Assembly (NCBI GenBank): GCA_019638185.1
Contig: JAHBUH010000009.1
Span: 1-64,000 of the forward strand
DNA from: Leadbetterella sp.
Lineage (GTDB): Bacteria; Bacteroidota; Bacteroidia; Cytophagales; Spirosomataceae
Direction: 5' to 3'
Length of the DNA: 64,000 bases
A model generated the notes under the pieces. It was given only the letters and a program-made list of their open reading frames with translations. It ran no database searches and was not told where the DNA came from. Below, one piece after another: positions 9,901 through 18,061 of this stretch; position 1 is the stretch's first letter, and every line of letters begins with the position of its first letter. The position numbers and the translations under genes were made by a program.

Positions 9901-10136
9901 AATACCAAAACGGAATTGTTACCCGGCACGGAAATACTGTACTCTCCTTCAGCGTTGGTCTGTGCGGCCGTGTTAGTGCCTTTGACCATTACGGTAACGC
10001 CCGGGAGTCCGGCATTGTCTGCCTCATCTGTCACCCTTCCTTTGATGGTCCTGGCCTGTCCGAAAGTGTCATTCTGGATTAACAGAAATCCCAGCAATAA
10101 GACAAGACCGTACTTGAAAAATAGATTTGTTTTCAT
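6930..10136 (-). CDS. SusC/RagA family TonB-linked outer-membrane transporter
   Basis: The ATG at 10134-10136 is chosen because it begins a normal signal peptide (MKTNLFFKYGLVLLLGFLL..GQA); an in-frame extension upstream lacks one. The product has about 1,068 residues. Order: signal peptide; carboxypeptidase-D-like regulatory domain (TIKGRVTDEADNAGLPGVTV); TonB-box-like DEVVVVGYGT; plug domain with IRGINSFGNNAPLFVVDG and SIYGSRAANGVVVITTKKG; then a long 22-strand barrel ending in a Phe-terminated strand. It imports ligands caught by SusD, powered by TonB. It heads the susC-susD transcript. The roughly 280-bp leader region carries a palindrome that may control it. Confidence 0.95.
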   Translation of the reverse strand: MKTNLFFKYGLVLLLGFLLIQNDTFGQARTIKGRVTDEADNAGLPGVTVMVKGTNTAAQTNAEGEYSISVPGNNSVLVFSFVGMLTQEVAVGARSQVDVALKSDQATLDEVVVVGYGTAKRKDLTGAVSIVKVSELVEQPNSNVANQLQGRASGITVLGSGQPGTAPQIRIRGINSFGNNAPLFVVDGMPTQDINYLNPNDIESMQVLKDAGTASIYGSRAANGVVVITTKKGKGKVRVSYDTFLGTQTVAKGNVYNLLNPQEMADLKWMMYKNMGLALSDAQYGTGATPVLPNYILPTGASTVDESKYNVNPFYTNSSDIGGFYRIVKANKTGTDWFHEIFKDAPMQSHNLSVSGGGQQGSYLFSLNYYNQVGNLMNTYMKRYTLRSNSQYNVSKRIRVGENLAVAFMDNPRSGILEEGSAIGMAYREQPIIPVYDIKGNFAGSFASGMGNARNPVAIRERAANNKTLYTQVFGNVFLEADILKNLVFRTNFGGASVNGFSNGFNYPEYENAENGTTNSYEEFSTSGFSWTWSNTLTYDFNLNTDHVFKVLAGTESNYSRSRFMQARTLGYFSFDPDYTTLSTGAGTQTNGGGRSQEALFSYFGRVEYSAFDKYILSAIVRRDGSSKFKQNFGVFPAFSAAWKVKQESFMKDVSWLSDLKVRGGWGTMGNQFNVDQANQFTTYGQSRGGAFYDINGTGNTTVMGFIRTRIGNPNAKWEEVVNTNIGFDAGLFNDALVINFDWYKKQTNGMLFAPDLPATAGQGTRPSVNIGSMRNQGIDMTIYGEKKVQKDLSLNATLTFTTYNNEIIKISDGANYFDQEGRRFNGAAIVRNQVGHPVGSFFGYQIEGFWNSQAELDAANAKAGGTYQTDAKVGRFRYQDVNGDGKITPDDRTHLGNPSPDFSYGLNLGAKYKAFDVSIFLYGVKGNSIWNQVKWWTDFYPSFQGAKSKTALYDSWTPTHQNATAPIQENSGSFSTSTIPNSYYVENGSYLRAKNAQIGYRLPANLLSKVRLESARIYIQGANLFTITKYTGPDPEVGQVQNSTAFGLDEGTYPNTKQFLIGLNLTF

Positions 10137-10282
10137 ACGGAAATTTAAAATGGTTGAATAATTGCCCGAAATATACACGATTTCTGAAATACCGTATAAA
10201 TCACCCCACCTGAAATACTCTAAATTTTTATAAAAATTTTACAAATTTCGCTTTTTGTTTGATTTTTATATTTTTATTACAT

Positions 10283-10307
10283 TTAATGTGTCATTAAGAC
10301 ACATTAA
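10283..10307. promoter_or_regulatory. 25-bp palindrome upstream of susC, candidate operator
   Basis: Two perfect 10-bp arms, TTAATGTGTC and GACACATTAA, around a 5-nt ATTAA spacer. It lies about 150 bp before the susC start, inside a 279-bp A/T-rich gap. A minus-strand TACTTTTG box (10321-10328) lies just upstream, so a transcript starting there would run through the palindrome. No U-run follows, so it is more likely a dimeric regulator site than a terminator. Confidence 0.45.
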
Positions 10308-10361
10308 TATTAAAATAATACAAAAGTATCTGTTGTTGTTACCATATAAATCCCCGGAAAT

Positions 10362-10389
10362 AAAAAACCCCGGGGGAGGTCCCCCGGGG
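10362..10389 (-). terminator. Rho-independent terminator of the aldolase gene
   Basis: A perfect 9-bp G/C stem (CCCCGGGGG and complement) with a 4-nt loop, followed on the minus strand by six T, shortly after the aldolase stop codon. Confidence 0.9.
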
Positions 10390-10415
10390 CAGTGCTATTT
10401 CAGAACCGGACCGGA

Positions 10416-11498
10416 TCAAAATAATCCTTCGTTCCGGTTAATACAGTCTAAATCTTCAAACGCTACTTTTAAGCGGGCCACCATAGACTCCTCTCCTTTC
10501 CGCAGCCATACCCGCGGGTCGTAGTATTTCTTGTTCGGTGAGTCTGCGCCTTCAGGGTTACCCAGCTGCGACTGCAGGTAGCCTTCCTTGCTCTTATAAT
10601 AGTTAAGGATACCCTCCCAGGTAGACCATTGCATGTCTGTATCAATGTTCATTTTGATAGCGCCGTACTGGATGGCCTCACGGATTTCTTCCCTGGAGGA
10701 TCCTGAACCGCCGTGGAACACGAAGTTTACCGGCAGGTCACCCGTACCGTATTTTTTCTGGATGTAGTCCTGCGAATTTTTAAGGATCACCGGCTTCAGG
10801 GACACGTTTCCGGGCTTATACACGCCGTGTACGTTTCCGAACGCCGCCGCAATGGTGAAATTCGGGCTGATCTTCAGCAACTCCTCATAGGCATAGGCCA
10901 CTTCTTCCGGCTGGGTGTAAAGCCGGGAGCTGTCCACATCCGAGTTATCCACGCCGTCTTCTTCACCGCCGGTCACGCCCAGCTCGATCTCCAGCGTCAT
11001 GCCCATTTTGGCCATTCTTTCCAGGTAACGCTTTGAGATCTCAATGTTCTCTTCCAGCGGTTCTTCGGAAAGGTCAATCATGTGCGAGCTGAAAAGCGGG
11101 CTACCGGTAGCGGCAAAATGTTTTTCACCGGCATCCAGGAGACCGTCTATCCACGGAAGGAGCTTTTTAGCGCAGTGATCCGTGTGCAGTACTACCGGCA
11201 CACCGTACATCTCTGCCAGGTTATGTACGTGCAGCGCACCGGAAACACTACCGGCTACGGCTGACTTCTGGCCGTCGTTAGAAAGACTTTTCCCCGCATA
11301 AAATGAAGCTCCGCCATTGGAAAACTGGACAATTACCGGTGAATTAACGGCCTTCGCTGTTTCCAGCACGGCATTTATAGAGTTAGTGCCTACCACATTT
11401 ACAGCCGGTAAGGCAAAGTTCTTCTCGTTGGCAATTCTTAAGAGTTGGTTTAAGGCCTCTCCGGTAACCACTCCGGGTTTTATTAACGACTGACTCAT
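10416..11498 (-). CDS. fbaA: Class II fructose-bisphosphate aldolase
   Basis: The start is the ATG at 11496-11498 (MSQSLIKPGVVTGEALNQLL), giving 360 residues, the size of E. coli FbaA. The class IIA zinc aldolase signatures are present: HTDHCAKK at residues 105-112 (zinc His108, catalytic Asp107), GVTGGEEDGVDN near 175 with the Glu ligand, the NVHGVY His near 224, and FVFHGGSGS near 262. It cleaves or forms fructose-1,6-bisphosphate in glycolysis and gluconeogenesis in the cytoplasm. The long GEEDG insertion and C-terminal YYDPRVWLRKGE place it in class IIA rather than IIB. Monocistronic, with its own terminator; divergent from the flavin reductase gene. Confidence 0.96.
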   Translation of the reverse strand: MSQSLIKPGVVTGEALNQLLRIANEKNFALPAVNVVGTNSINAVLETAKAVNSPVIVQFSNGGASFYAGKSLSNDGQKSAVAGSVSGALHVHNLAEMYGVPVVLHTDHCAKKLLPWIDGLLDAGEKHFAATGSPLFSSHMIDLSEEPLEENIEISKRYLERMAKMGMTLEIELGVTGGEEDGVDNSDVDSSRLYTQPEEVAYAYEELLKISPNFTIAAAFGNVHGVYKPGNVSLKPVILKNSQDYIQKKYGTGDLPVNFVFHGGSGSSREEIREAIQYGAIKMNIDTDMQWSTWEGILNYYKSKEGYLQSQLGNPEGADSPNKKYYDPRVWLRKGEESMVARLKVAFEDLDCINRNEGLF

Positions 11499-11610
11499 CT
11501 GATATACGGGTTTAAAAATTTTACTATTGACAAAATTACGAATATTTTTGCACAAGTGCTAAGAACTCATACGTCACAATATTGTTTTTTAAGAAAGCCT
11601 CCCCAATTCC

Positions 11611-12132
11611 ATGAGCATAGGTATTATCATTGGTACGAATCGAGAAAACTCCATTTCAGCGAAAATAGCGGATTACTATTCCGACCGTTTAACGGAAAGA
11701 AACCTCAGCCACCAGGTCATAAACCTGAAGGATCTCCCCGCTGGTTTTGTCTTTTCCCACATGTTTGGAACGGCCGATCCGGAGTTTGCCCCTTTCCAGG
11801 AGAGTATAGACCGCCATGACAAGCTGATCTTTATCATTCCCGAGTATAACGGCTCTTTTCCCGGCGTGCTGAAGGCATTTGTGGATGCCCTGCGCCACCC
11901 CGACAGCTTCAGCCGGAAGAAGATAGCACTGGTGGGGGTATCGTCAGGGGCTTATGGCAATTCCGTAGGGCTCAGCCACTTCAGTGACGTGCTGGCCTAC
12001 CTGAATGCCGATATTTTAGGATTACGTTTAAAATTAGCCAATATTTTGGCACATTTTTCCAACGGAGCGTTTACCTTTGAGGTCTACGCCCGCTTTGTGG
12101 AAAAACAGATCGATACTTTTGTTGAATTTTAA
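11611..12132 (+). CDS. NADPH-dependent FMN reductase family protein
   Basis: 173 residues with a flavodoxin-like fold. The N-terminal phosphate loop GTNRENSIS (residues 8-16) binds FMN, and the central PEYNGSFPGVLKAFVDAL (around 74-91) is the hallmark of NAD(P)H-dependent FMN reductases and azoreductases; a second FMN-contact segment SSGAYGN follows. It reduces FMN, quinones or azo compounds using NADPH in the cytosol. It is the first gene of a plus-strand run (DUF1080 hydrolase, prmC, moxR) with gaps of 6 to 25 nt, so co-transcription is likely although the functions are unrelated. Confidence 0.88.
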   Translation: MSIGIIIGTNRENSISAKIADYYSDRLTERNLSHQVINLKDLPAGFVFSHMFGTADPEFAPFQESIDRHDKLIFIIPEYNGSFPGVLKAFVDALRHPDSFSRKKIALVGVSSGAYGNSVGLSHFSDVLAYLNADILGLRLKLANILAHFSNGAFTFEVYARFVEKQIDTFVEF

Positions 12133-12146
12133 ACATATACCTATTC

Positions 12147-12929
12147 ATGATGAACCGTCTTTTAACAACACTCTCAGCCTTTGCCCTTACTACGGGCACC
12201 TTACAAGCCCAGTATACTGACGTTCCGCCGAAAGAATCTCCCATGAAGATGAAACCCGAAATGACGGAAATCTGGGAACCGGAAGTAAAGGTGGTCACAC
12301 CGGGAAAGAACCCGGGGGAAGCGCCTTCGGATGCCATTGTACTTTTTAACGGGAAGAACCTGGACCAGTGGGTGAGCAAAAAAGACCCCAAGAAAGCCGC
12401 TCCCTGGCAGATCATCAATAACGATTACCTGGAAGTGGTGCCGCGCTCAGGGGATATCCAGACCAAAATGAAGTTTGGCGACTGCCAGCTGCATATTGAA
12501 TGGAGTGCACCGGATGTGGTAGAGAACGTGGGCCAGGGCCGTGGAAACAGCGGGGTATTCCTGCAGGACCGTTACGAGATCCAGGTGCTGGACAGCTACA
12601 ATAACCGGACCTATGCCAACGGACAGGCCGGCAGTGTTTATAAGGATCATCCGCCGCTGGTGAATGTTACCCGGGGCCCGCTGGAGTGGAATGCATACGA
12701 TATCATTTACCGCGCACCACGCTTTAAACCGGACGGCCGGATCGATTCTCCTGCCACCGTAACGGTCATTCATAACGGGGTGGTGGTACAGAACAATACC
12801 ACCATTAACGGCCTTACCCTGTATATAGGTCTTCATAATTATCCTGAGGCCCATGGCGAAGACGTGATTTCTTTGCAGGACCACGGAAACAAGACCCAAT
12901 TCAGAAATATCTGGGTACGGAAGCTGTAA
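12147..12929 (+). CDS. Secreted 3-keto-disaccharide hydrolase family protein (DUF1080)
   Basis: 260 residues starting with a signal peptide (MMNRLLTTLSAFALTTGTLQAQ). The rest is a single concanavalin-like beta-sandwich of the DUF1080/3-keto-disaccharide hydrolase family (PF06439). Recognisable parts are IVLFNGKNLDQWVSKKD at the start of the domain, GNSGVFLQDRYEIQVLDSY in the middle, and the terminal LQDHGNKTQFRNIWVRKL. Relatives hydrolyse glycosidic bonds of 3-keto-sugars by an elimination-type route after an oxidoreductase has made the ketone. Such an oxidoreductase candidate (Gfo/Idh/MocA, Tat-exported) lies elsewhere in the window, but the two are not in one operon. Confidence 0.88.
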   Translation: MMNRLLTTLSAFALTTGTLQAQYTDVPPKESPMKMKPEMTEIWEPEVKVVTPGKNPGEAPSDAIVLFNGKNLDQWVSKKDPKKAAPWQIINNDYLEVVPRSGDIQTKMKFGDCQLHIEWSAPDVVENVGQGRGNSGVFLQDRYEIQVLDSYNNRTYANGQAGSVYKDHPPLVNVTRGPLEWNAYDIIYRAPRFKPDGRIDSPATVTVIHNGVVVQNNTTINGLTLYIGLHNYPEAHGEDVISLQDHGNKTQFRNIWVRKL

Positions 12930-12954
12930 AGCCCGGCCCGGCATTCAAGAAGGA

Positions 12955-13782
12955 ATGAGAAGCCTGAAAGAAATTTACGAGAAGGTAAGTGCGGAGATCT
13001 GGTTCTACAGTAAGGACGAGGCCCGCGAGATCGCTTTCCTCCTTTTACAGAAACTCTGGGGAATCAGCAGAACAGACCTGCTGGTAGGGGAAACCGACCG
13101 GGAGGCGGATTCCCTGGAGTTTTATATTGAACGCATTAACCAGGGCGAGCCCGTTCAGTATATCCTGGGCGAAGCTTGGTTTATGAACCGGAATTTTGAA
13201 GTGAACCCCTCCGTACTGATCCCCCGGCCGGAGACTGAAGAGATGGTCAGCCGGGTAGCGTCACTGAGCCCGAAGACGATACTGGACCTGGGCACGGGCT
13301 GTGGGTGTATCCCGGTAACGCTGGCCCTGGAGATCCCGGAAGCCCGCGTTTATGCTATCGATATTTCAGACCACGCCCTGGCTACAGCAGAGAGCAATGC
13401 GCGCGCCCACCAGGCGCAGGTGAGCTTTGCGCATGCCAATATGCTGGATTTCGAAAACCCGTTCGAAGTGGAGGAGTTTGACCTGATCATCAGCAATCCA
13501 CCCTATGTAAAGGAGAATGAAAAGCCCGAAATGCGCAAGAATGTCCTGGATTTTGAGCCCCATCTGGCGCTTTTTGTCCCGGATCAGGATCCGCTGGTCT
13601 TTTACCGGCATATAGCGGAGATCGGCTTCCGCCACCTGGCCCCCGGGGGCTCCATCTGGGTAGAGATTAACAGCTACCTGGGCCGGGAGACCGCCGCAGT
13701 TTTTGAAGACCGGGGCTACCGCCATGTAAGACTATTGAAAGATTTTTTCGGGAAGGAAAGATTCCTGGAAATAAAGAAATAA
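12955..13782 (+). CDS. prmC: Peptide chain release factor N5-glutamine methyltransferase
   Basis: 275 residues, the normal PrmC/HemK length. A helical N-terminal release-factor-binding domain (1-85) ends in the conserved VLIPRPETEEM (about 88-97). The SAM-binding motif DLGTGCGCIPV follows at 111-121, and the catalytic NPPY (181-184), which holds the glutamine side chain, comes after. It methylates the GGQ glutamine of RF1 and RF2. The start codon lies 25 nt after the DUF1080 stop, and moxR follows after 6 nt, so it belongs to this plus-strand operon. Confidence 0.96.
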   Translation: MRSLKEIYEKVSAEIWFYSKDEAREIAFLLLQKLWGISRTDLLVGETDREADSLEFYIERINQGEPVQYILGEAWFMNRNFEVNPSVLIPRPETEEMVSRVASLSPKTILDLGTGCGCIPVTLALEIPEARVYAIDISDHALATAESNARAHQAQVSFAHANMLDFENPFEVEEFDLIISNPPYVKENEKPEMRKNVLDFEPHLALFVPDQDPLVFYRHIAEIGFRHLAPGGSIWVEINSYLGRETAAVFEDRGYRHVRLLKDFFGKERFLEIKK

Positions 13783-13788
13783 CAGATA

Positions 13789-14760
13789 ATGGAAAGAAAA
13801 GAATATCTTCATCGTAAAATAAGTGATATCCACACCGAGATAGGGAAGGCGGTGATTGGCCAGGAACACCTGATCAACCGCCTGCTGATCGGGCTTTTTA
13901 CAGATGGCCATATTCTGCTGGAGGGGGTTCCCGGGCTGGCCAAGACCAAGACCATCAACTCGCTGGCCCAGGTGCTGGACCTGGGTTTTCAGCGGATCCA
14001 GTTTACCCCTGACCTCCTACCCTCTGACCTGGTGGGAACCATGATCTTTAACCAGAAGTCGGGAGAATTTGAAGTCAAAAAAGGGCCTATTTTCTCTAAC
14101 CTGATCCTGGCCGATGAGGTGAACCGGGCCCCGGCAAAGGTGCAGTCGGCCCTACTGGAAGCCATGGCGGAAAAGCAGATCACCATAGGCGAGGAATCAT
14201 TCCGGCTGGACACGCCTTTCCTGGTGCTGGCCACCCAGAACCCCGTGGAGCAGGAAGGAACCTACCCGCTGCCCGAAGCGCAGGTAGACCGCTTCATGAT
14301 GAAAGTGTACGTAGACTACCTTGATAAACGTTCCGAACTGGAGATGATCCAGCGGGTTTCCGGCTATGATTTTAACCCCAAGATCCATCATGTGCTGAAC
14401 AAAAGGGAGATAGAAGAGATCAAACGCCACATTAACGCGGTGACCATTTCGGAAACCCTGGAAAAGTACATTGTGGAGCTGGTGTTTGCTACCCGGACCC
14501 CGGAAGAGTATGGATTAAAAGACGAGGCCCGCTATATCCTTTTCGGTGTTTCCCCCCGGGCGGGGATATCGCTTTACAAGGCCGTTAAGGCCCATGCTTT
14601 CTTCAATCATCGCGATTACGTGCTTCCGGAAGACGTCAAAGCCCTGGTCAGCGATGTATTTAACCACCGCATCATCCTGAATTACGAGGCCGAAGCAGAC
14701 GGCATCACCACCCGCCAGATCATTTCTTCACTGCTGCAGAAAGTAGCCATCGGAGGTTAA
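13789..14760 (+). CDS. MoxR family AAA+ ATPase
   Basis: 323 residues. Walker A GVPGLAKTKT (46-55), Walker B LILADE (105-110) followed by the MoxR signature VNRAP, sensor 1 ATQNP, the EGTYPLPEAQVDRFMMK stretch, and a C-terminal lid ending in QIISSLLQKV. MoxR ATPases act with von Willebrand factor A proteins as chaperones, often for metalloenzyme maturation or envelope stress. A BatA-type VWA protein is adjacent but encoded on the opposite strand, with the two stop codons overlapping in a TTAA, so the usual moxR-bat operon is not present here. Confidence 0.95.
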   Translation: MERKEYLHRKISDIHTEIGKAVIGQEHLINRLLIGLFTDGHILLEGVPGLAKTKTINSLAQVLDLGFQRIQFTPDLLPSDLVGTMIFNQKSGEFEVKKGPIFSNLILADEVNRAPAKVQSALLEAMAEKQITIGEESFRLDTPFLVLATQNPVEQEGTYPLPEAQVDRFMMKVYVDYLDKRSELEMIQRVSGYDFNPKIHHVLNKREIEEIKRHINAVTISETLEKYIVELVFATRTPEEYGLKDEARYILFGVSPRAGISLYKAVKAHAFFNHRDYVLPEDVKALVSDVFNHRIILNYEAEADGITTRQIISSLLQKVAIGG

Positions 14761-15743
14761 TCCTCCAGCAGGTTCCCCAGGAAAGTAAATCTCAGGAAGA
14801 GCGAGATCAGGAAAAAGAGGATGGCCCAGTTCAGGTACTGGTAATAATAATCCGTCATATCATACACGCGGGAGCTTTCCGCCAGGCTTTTTTCCAGGTG
14901 GTCTATCTGGTCAAAGATCCGGCTGAGGGCGGTATTATCTGTAGCCTGGAAGAAGCGCCCTTCCGGTCCCCCGGCCAGCATACGAAGCGTTTTCTCATCT
15001 ACGACCTCCTCTGACCCCGGTTTCCCGATAGCAATGGTATACACCCGCACTCCGAAGGAGCGCGCCAGCTCCAGGGCGGTTTCAGGCGGAATGGCTCCGG
15101 CGCTATTGTCGCCGTCACTGATAATGATGGCCACCTTGGATTTCCCCTGCACATCGCGCAGCTTATTCACGCAGGAAGCCAGGGCCACACCGATGGCCGT
15201 TCCCGAGGTTTTGATCAGGCTGGTCCGGAGATCGGCCAGGTAGTCTTTCAGCGAAATATAATCGGTGGTCAAAGGGCTTAGTGTGATCGTCTCACCGGCA
15301 AAAGCCACCAGGGCGATCCGGTCATTTACCCGCCCTTCAATAAAGCTCCGGCCGATGGCTTTGGCCGCCTCCAGGCGGTTAGGCTTCAGGTCTTCCGCCA
15401 GCATGGATTCAGAGATGTCCACGGCAATAGCAATATCTACCCCTTCCGTAAAGTTTTCAGAACCGGAAACGGGCAGCTGGGGCCGGGCCAGGGACAGTAC
15501 CAGGCAAAACACCCCCAGCATGAAAAAGAACGGGATCAGGAAGCGAAGCTTCACCATCAGCCCCTGTTTTTGGGCCAGCCCATCCACGGAGAGTAGCAGC
15601 GTCTGCTTCCGGTGAGAAGTGAAAACCCATTTCAAAAAGAAGAAAAAGGGGATCAGTCCCAGCAGCCACAGGAGGTAAGCGTTAGCCCAGTGAAAGGAAA
15701 TTAACGTTTGGGGGTAGAACCAATAAGGAGAAAACCAGTTCAT
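14757..15743 (-). CDS. BatA-like von Willebrand factor A domain membrane protein
   Basis: 328 residues. Two N-terminal membrane spans (about 22-40 and 66-85) enclose a short loop, followed by a periplasmic VWA domain with an intact metal-ion-dependent adhesion site: DISES (109-113), a Thr in TLSPLTTD, and IIISDGDNSAGAIP. A C-terminal span (YLNWAILFFLISLFLRF) closes the protein, as in BatA/BatB of the Bacteroides aerotolerance cluster. It probably works with the MoxR ATPase encoded convergently. It starts with an ATGA overlap on the murQ stop codon, so it is translationally coupled to murQ. Confidence 0.9.
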   Translation of the reverse strand: MNWFSPYWFYPQTLISFHWANAYLLWLLGLIPFFFFLKWVFTSHRKQTLLLSVDGLAQKQGLMVKLRFLIPFFFMLGVFCLVLSLARPQLPVSGSENFTEGVDIAIAVDISESMLAEDLKPNRLEAAKAIGRSFIEGRVNDRIALVAFAGETITLSPLTTDYISLKDYLADLRTSLIKTSGTAIGVALASCVNKLRDVQGKSKVAIIISDGDNSAGAIPPETALELARSFGVRVYTIAIGKPGSEEVVDEKTLRMLAGGPEGRFFQATDNTALSRIFDQIDHLEKSLAESSRVYDMTDYYYQYLNWAILFFLISLFLRFTFLGNLLED

Positions 15744-16567
15744 TTACTCCGGTGAAAATCCACTGCATTCCGTACGCTTCCGTGTTCCCGCAGGAGCGCC
15801 TGAGCCGTGGCATGATCCACCCCGGTCTCGTTCATGATCATGCGGGTTCCGCGTTCCACCAGCTTTTCATTGCTGAGCTGCATATCCACCATTTTATTGC
15901 CCCTGACTTTTCCCAGCCGGATCATCAGCGAGGTGGAGATCATGTTCAGCACCAGCTTCTGGGCCGTACCTGATTTCATGCGGGTAGAGCCGGTCACGTA
16001 TTCCGGGCCTACCACTACCTCTACGGGATACTGTGCCTGCGCCGCCACCGGGCTGCCGGAGTTACACACCACGCAGCCGGTCAGCAGGCCGTTCTCATTG
16101 GCGGCTTTCAGGCCTCCTATCACGTAAGGGGTACGCCCTGAGGCGGCTATGCCCACCACAATGTCTTCAGGCCGGGGACTATACGCCCCGATGTCTTTCC
16201 AGGCCTGATCCGGGTCATCTTCCGCATTTTCCACGGCTTTCCGGATGGCGGAGTCTCCTCCGGCGATCAGCCCGATCACCAGGTCAAAAGGCACGCCATA
16301 AGTAGGCGGGCACTCCGAGGCGTCTACAATACCCAGCCGGCCGCTGGTACCGGCACCGATGTAAAACAGCCGCCCACCCTGCTCCATGCGGGTTACCGCC
16401 TGGTTTACAAAACTCTCGATCTGCGGAATAGCCTTCTCTACGGCCAGCGGCACGGTTTTGTCTTCGGAATTGATCCCTTCCAGGATCTCCCTTACGGTTT
16501 TTTTATCCAGGTCATCATGCCGGGAAGTAGCTTCGGTAGAAAGCCCTTTAAGATCTATCTCGCTCAT
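15740..16567 (-). CDS. murQ: N-acetylmuramic acid 6-phosphate etherase
   Basis: 275 residues, a SIS-fold enzyme. GAGTSGRLGIVDASECPPTYG (from residue 71) holds the phosphosugar-binding loop and the catalytic Glu; GIAASGRTPYVIGGL and VTGSTRMKSGTAQKLVLN are the other MurQ signatures. It converts MurNAc-6-phosphate to GlcNAc-6-phosphate and D-lactate during peptidoglycan recycling. The protein is slightly shorter than E. coli MurQ at the C-terminus but keeps the GVDHATAQALLREHGSVRNAV segment. It is coupled by 4-nt overlaps to the upstream M20 peptidase and the downstream batA. Confidence 0.96.
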   Translation of the reverse strand: MSEIDLKGLSTEATSRHDDLDKKTVREILEGINSEDKTVPLAVEKAIPQIESFVNQAVTRMEQGGRLFYIGAGTSGRLGIVDASECPPTYGVPFDLVIGLIAGGDSAIRKAVENAEDDPDQAWKDIGAYSPRPEDIVVGIAASGRTPYVIGGLKAANENGLLTGCVVCNSGSPVAAQAQYPVEVVVGPEYVTGSTRMKSGTAQKLVLNMISTSLMIRLGKVRGNKMVDMQLSNEKLVERGTRMIMNETGVDHATAQALLREHGSVRNAVDFHRSK

Positions 16568-17943
16568 TGGAAGTTTTCGCTATAGTATTTGTAAAACAGG
16601 GGAATGGTCTCTATTCCTTTCATAAAGTTAAATACGCCGTAATGCTCATTAGGCGAGTGCAGGGCGTCTGAATCTAGGCCGAAGCCGAATAAAATGGATT
16701 TCAGTCCCAGTTCTTTTTCAAACAGCGCCACTATGGGGATACTGCCGCCGCCGCGGGTAGGCACGGGTGTCTTTCCGAAGCCCTCGGCCATGGCCTTAAA
16801 GGCCGCCTCATACCCCGGGGAGTCCGTAGGCGTTACGTAGGGCTGACCGCCGTGGTGAGGCTTCACCTTCACTTTCACGGTGGGCGGGGCTATGGCCGTA
16901 AAGTGGGCCGTAAAGAGGTCAGAGATCTCGTGCCAGTCCTGGTCGGGTACCAGGCGCATGGAGATTTTGGCAAAGGCTTTGGACGGCAGCACGGTCTTGG
17001 AGCCTTCACCGGTGTAACCGCCCCAGATGCCGTTTACGTCCAGGGTAGGACGGATGGAGGCTCTTTCGCGGGTGGTGTAGCCTTCCTCGCCGCTGACCTC
17101 GGCTATGCCCAGGTCCTTTTTATAGGCTTCCAGGTCAAAAGGCGCTGCTTCCAGGGCATCCCGCTCTTCGGTACTCAGCTCCTGCACTTTATCGTAAAAG
17201 CCTTTAACGGTGATTTTCCCGTTTTCATCATGAAGGGAAGCGATCATCTGAGCCAGCACGTTTACCGGGTTAGCTACCGCCCCGCCGTACACACCGGAGT
17301 GCAGGTCCCGGTTAGGACCTTCTACTTCCACTTCCATATAGGCCAGTCCCCGCAGGCCGGTCTCTACCGAAGGGATATCGTTTGCAATGATGGATGTATC
17401 GGAAATCAGGATAATATCGGCTTTTAGTTTTTCTTTGTTTTGTCTTACAAATTCCCCGAGGTTTTCCGAGCCTACCTCTTCCTCTCCCTCAAACATAATC
17501 TTGACGTTACAGGTGAGGGCATCGTACTTCAGCATGGCCTCTATGGCCTTCACGTGCATATAGATCTGGCCTTTGTCGTCACAGGCGCCGCGGGCAAAAA
17601 TCGCCCCTTCCGGGTGAACGGCGGTGGTTTTGATCACCGGCTCAAAAGGGGCGCTATGCCACAGCTCTAGGGGATCGGCCGGCTGCACATCGTAATGGCC
17701 GTACACCAGGATGGTGGGTAAAGCCGGATTTATTATTTTTTCCGAAAATACCACCGGGTGGCCGGCGGTGGGGCAGATCTCTGCCGTATCCATGCCTGCG
17801 TCCAGGAGCTTGCCCTGAATGTATTCGGCGGCCCGCAGCATGTCGTGCTGATGCCGGGAGTCGGCGCTGACAGAGGGAATCCTTAAAAAATCAAAAAGTT
17901 CGTCCAGGTAACGTTGTTGGTTCGACCGGATGTATTGGTTCAT
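16564..17943 (-). CDS. M20 family metallopeptidase (dipeptidase)
   Basis: 459 residues. Zinc-site motifs of the M20 family are clear: VYGHYDVQPAD (80-90, with the His and Asp ligands), ARGACDDKGQ (bridging Asp near 122), EGEEEVGSE (general-base Glu and Glu ligand, 152-160), a dimerisation domain with DLHSGVYGG and VNGIWGGYTGEGSKTV, and the final LHSPNEHYGVFNF His. It hydrolyses dipeptides or short peptides in the cytoplasm. Because its stop codon overlaps the murQ start, it may take part in handling peptides from recycled peptidoglycan, but this is inference from position only. Confidence 0.93.
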   Translation of the reverse strand: MNQYIRSNQQRYLDELFDFLRIPSVSADSRHQHDMLRAAEYIQGKLLDAGMDTAEICPTAGHPVVFSEKIINPALPTILVYGHYDVQPADPLELWHSAPFEPVIKTTAVHPEGAIFARGACDDKGQIYMHVKAIEAMLKYDALTCNVKIMFEGEEEVGSENLGEFVRQNKEKLKADIILISDTSIIANDIPSVETGLRGLAYMEVEVEGPNRDLHSGVYGGAVANPVNVLAQMIASLHDENGKITVKGFYDKVQELSTEERDALEAAPFDLEAYKKDLGIAEVSGEEGYTTRERASIRPTLDVNGIWGGYTGEGSKTVLPSKAFAKISMRLVPDQDWHEISDLFTAHFTAIAPPTVKVKVKPHHGGQPYVTPTDSPGYEAAFKAMAEGFGKTPVPTRGGGSIPIVALFEKELGLKSILFGFGLDSDALHSPNEHYGVFNFMKGIETIPLFYKYYSENFQ

Positions 17944-18061
17944 GTAATCCTATTTTTTTCAGTGTATAATTTTCAGCTGTAGCCCTTAGCCGGGCGGCAA
18001 ACCGCCATCAGCCATCCGGCTTATATGGGTAATCATCGCTTCAGAGTGCCCCCATTAACCA

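Noticed and set aside
10137-10178. An upstream extension of susC
   Set aside because: The extra 14 residues do not form a signal peptide, whereas the ATG at 10136 starts a typical one.
11527-11550. TTG and TATTTTTG pair ahead of the flavin reductase gene as its promoter
   Set aside because: The spacing is only 13 nt, well short of the 17-21 nt norm.
17991-18023. A hairpin between the M20 peptidase and E1 genes as a terminator
   Set aside because: The inner stem is only 5 bp and no U-run follows on the minus strand.
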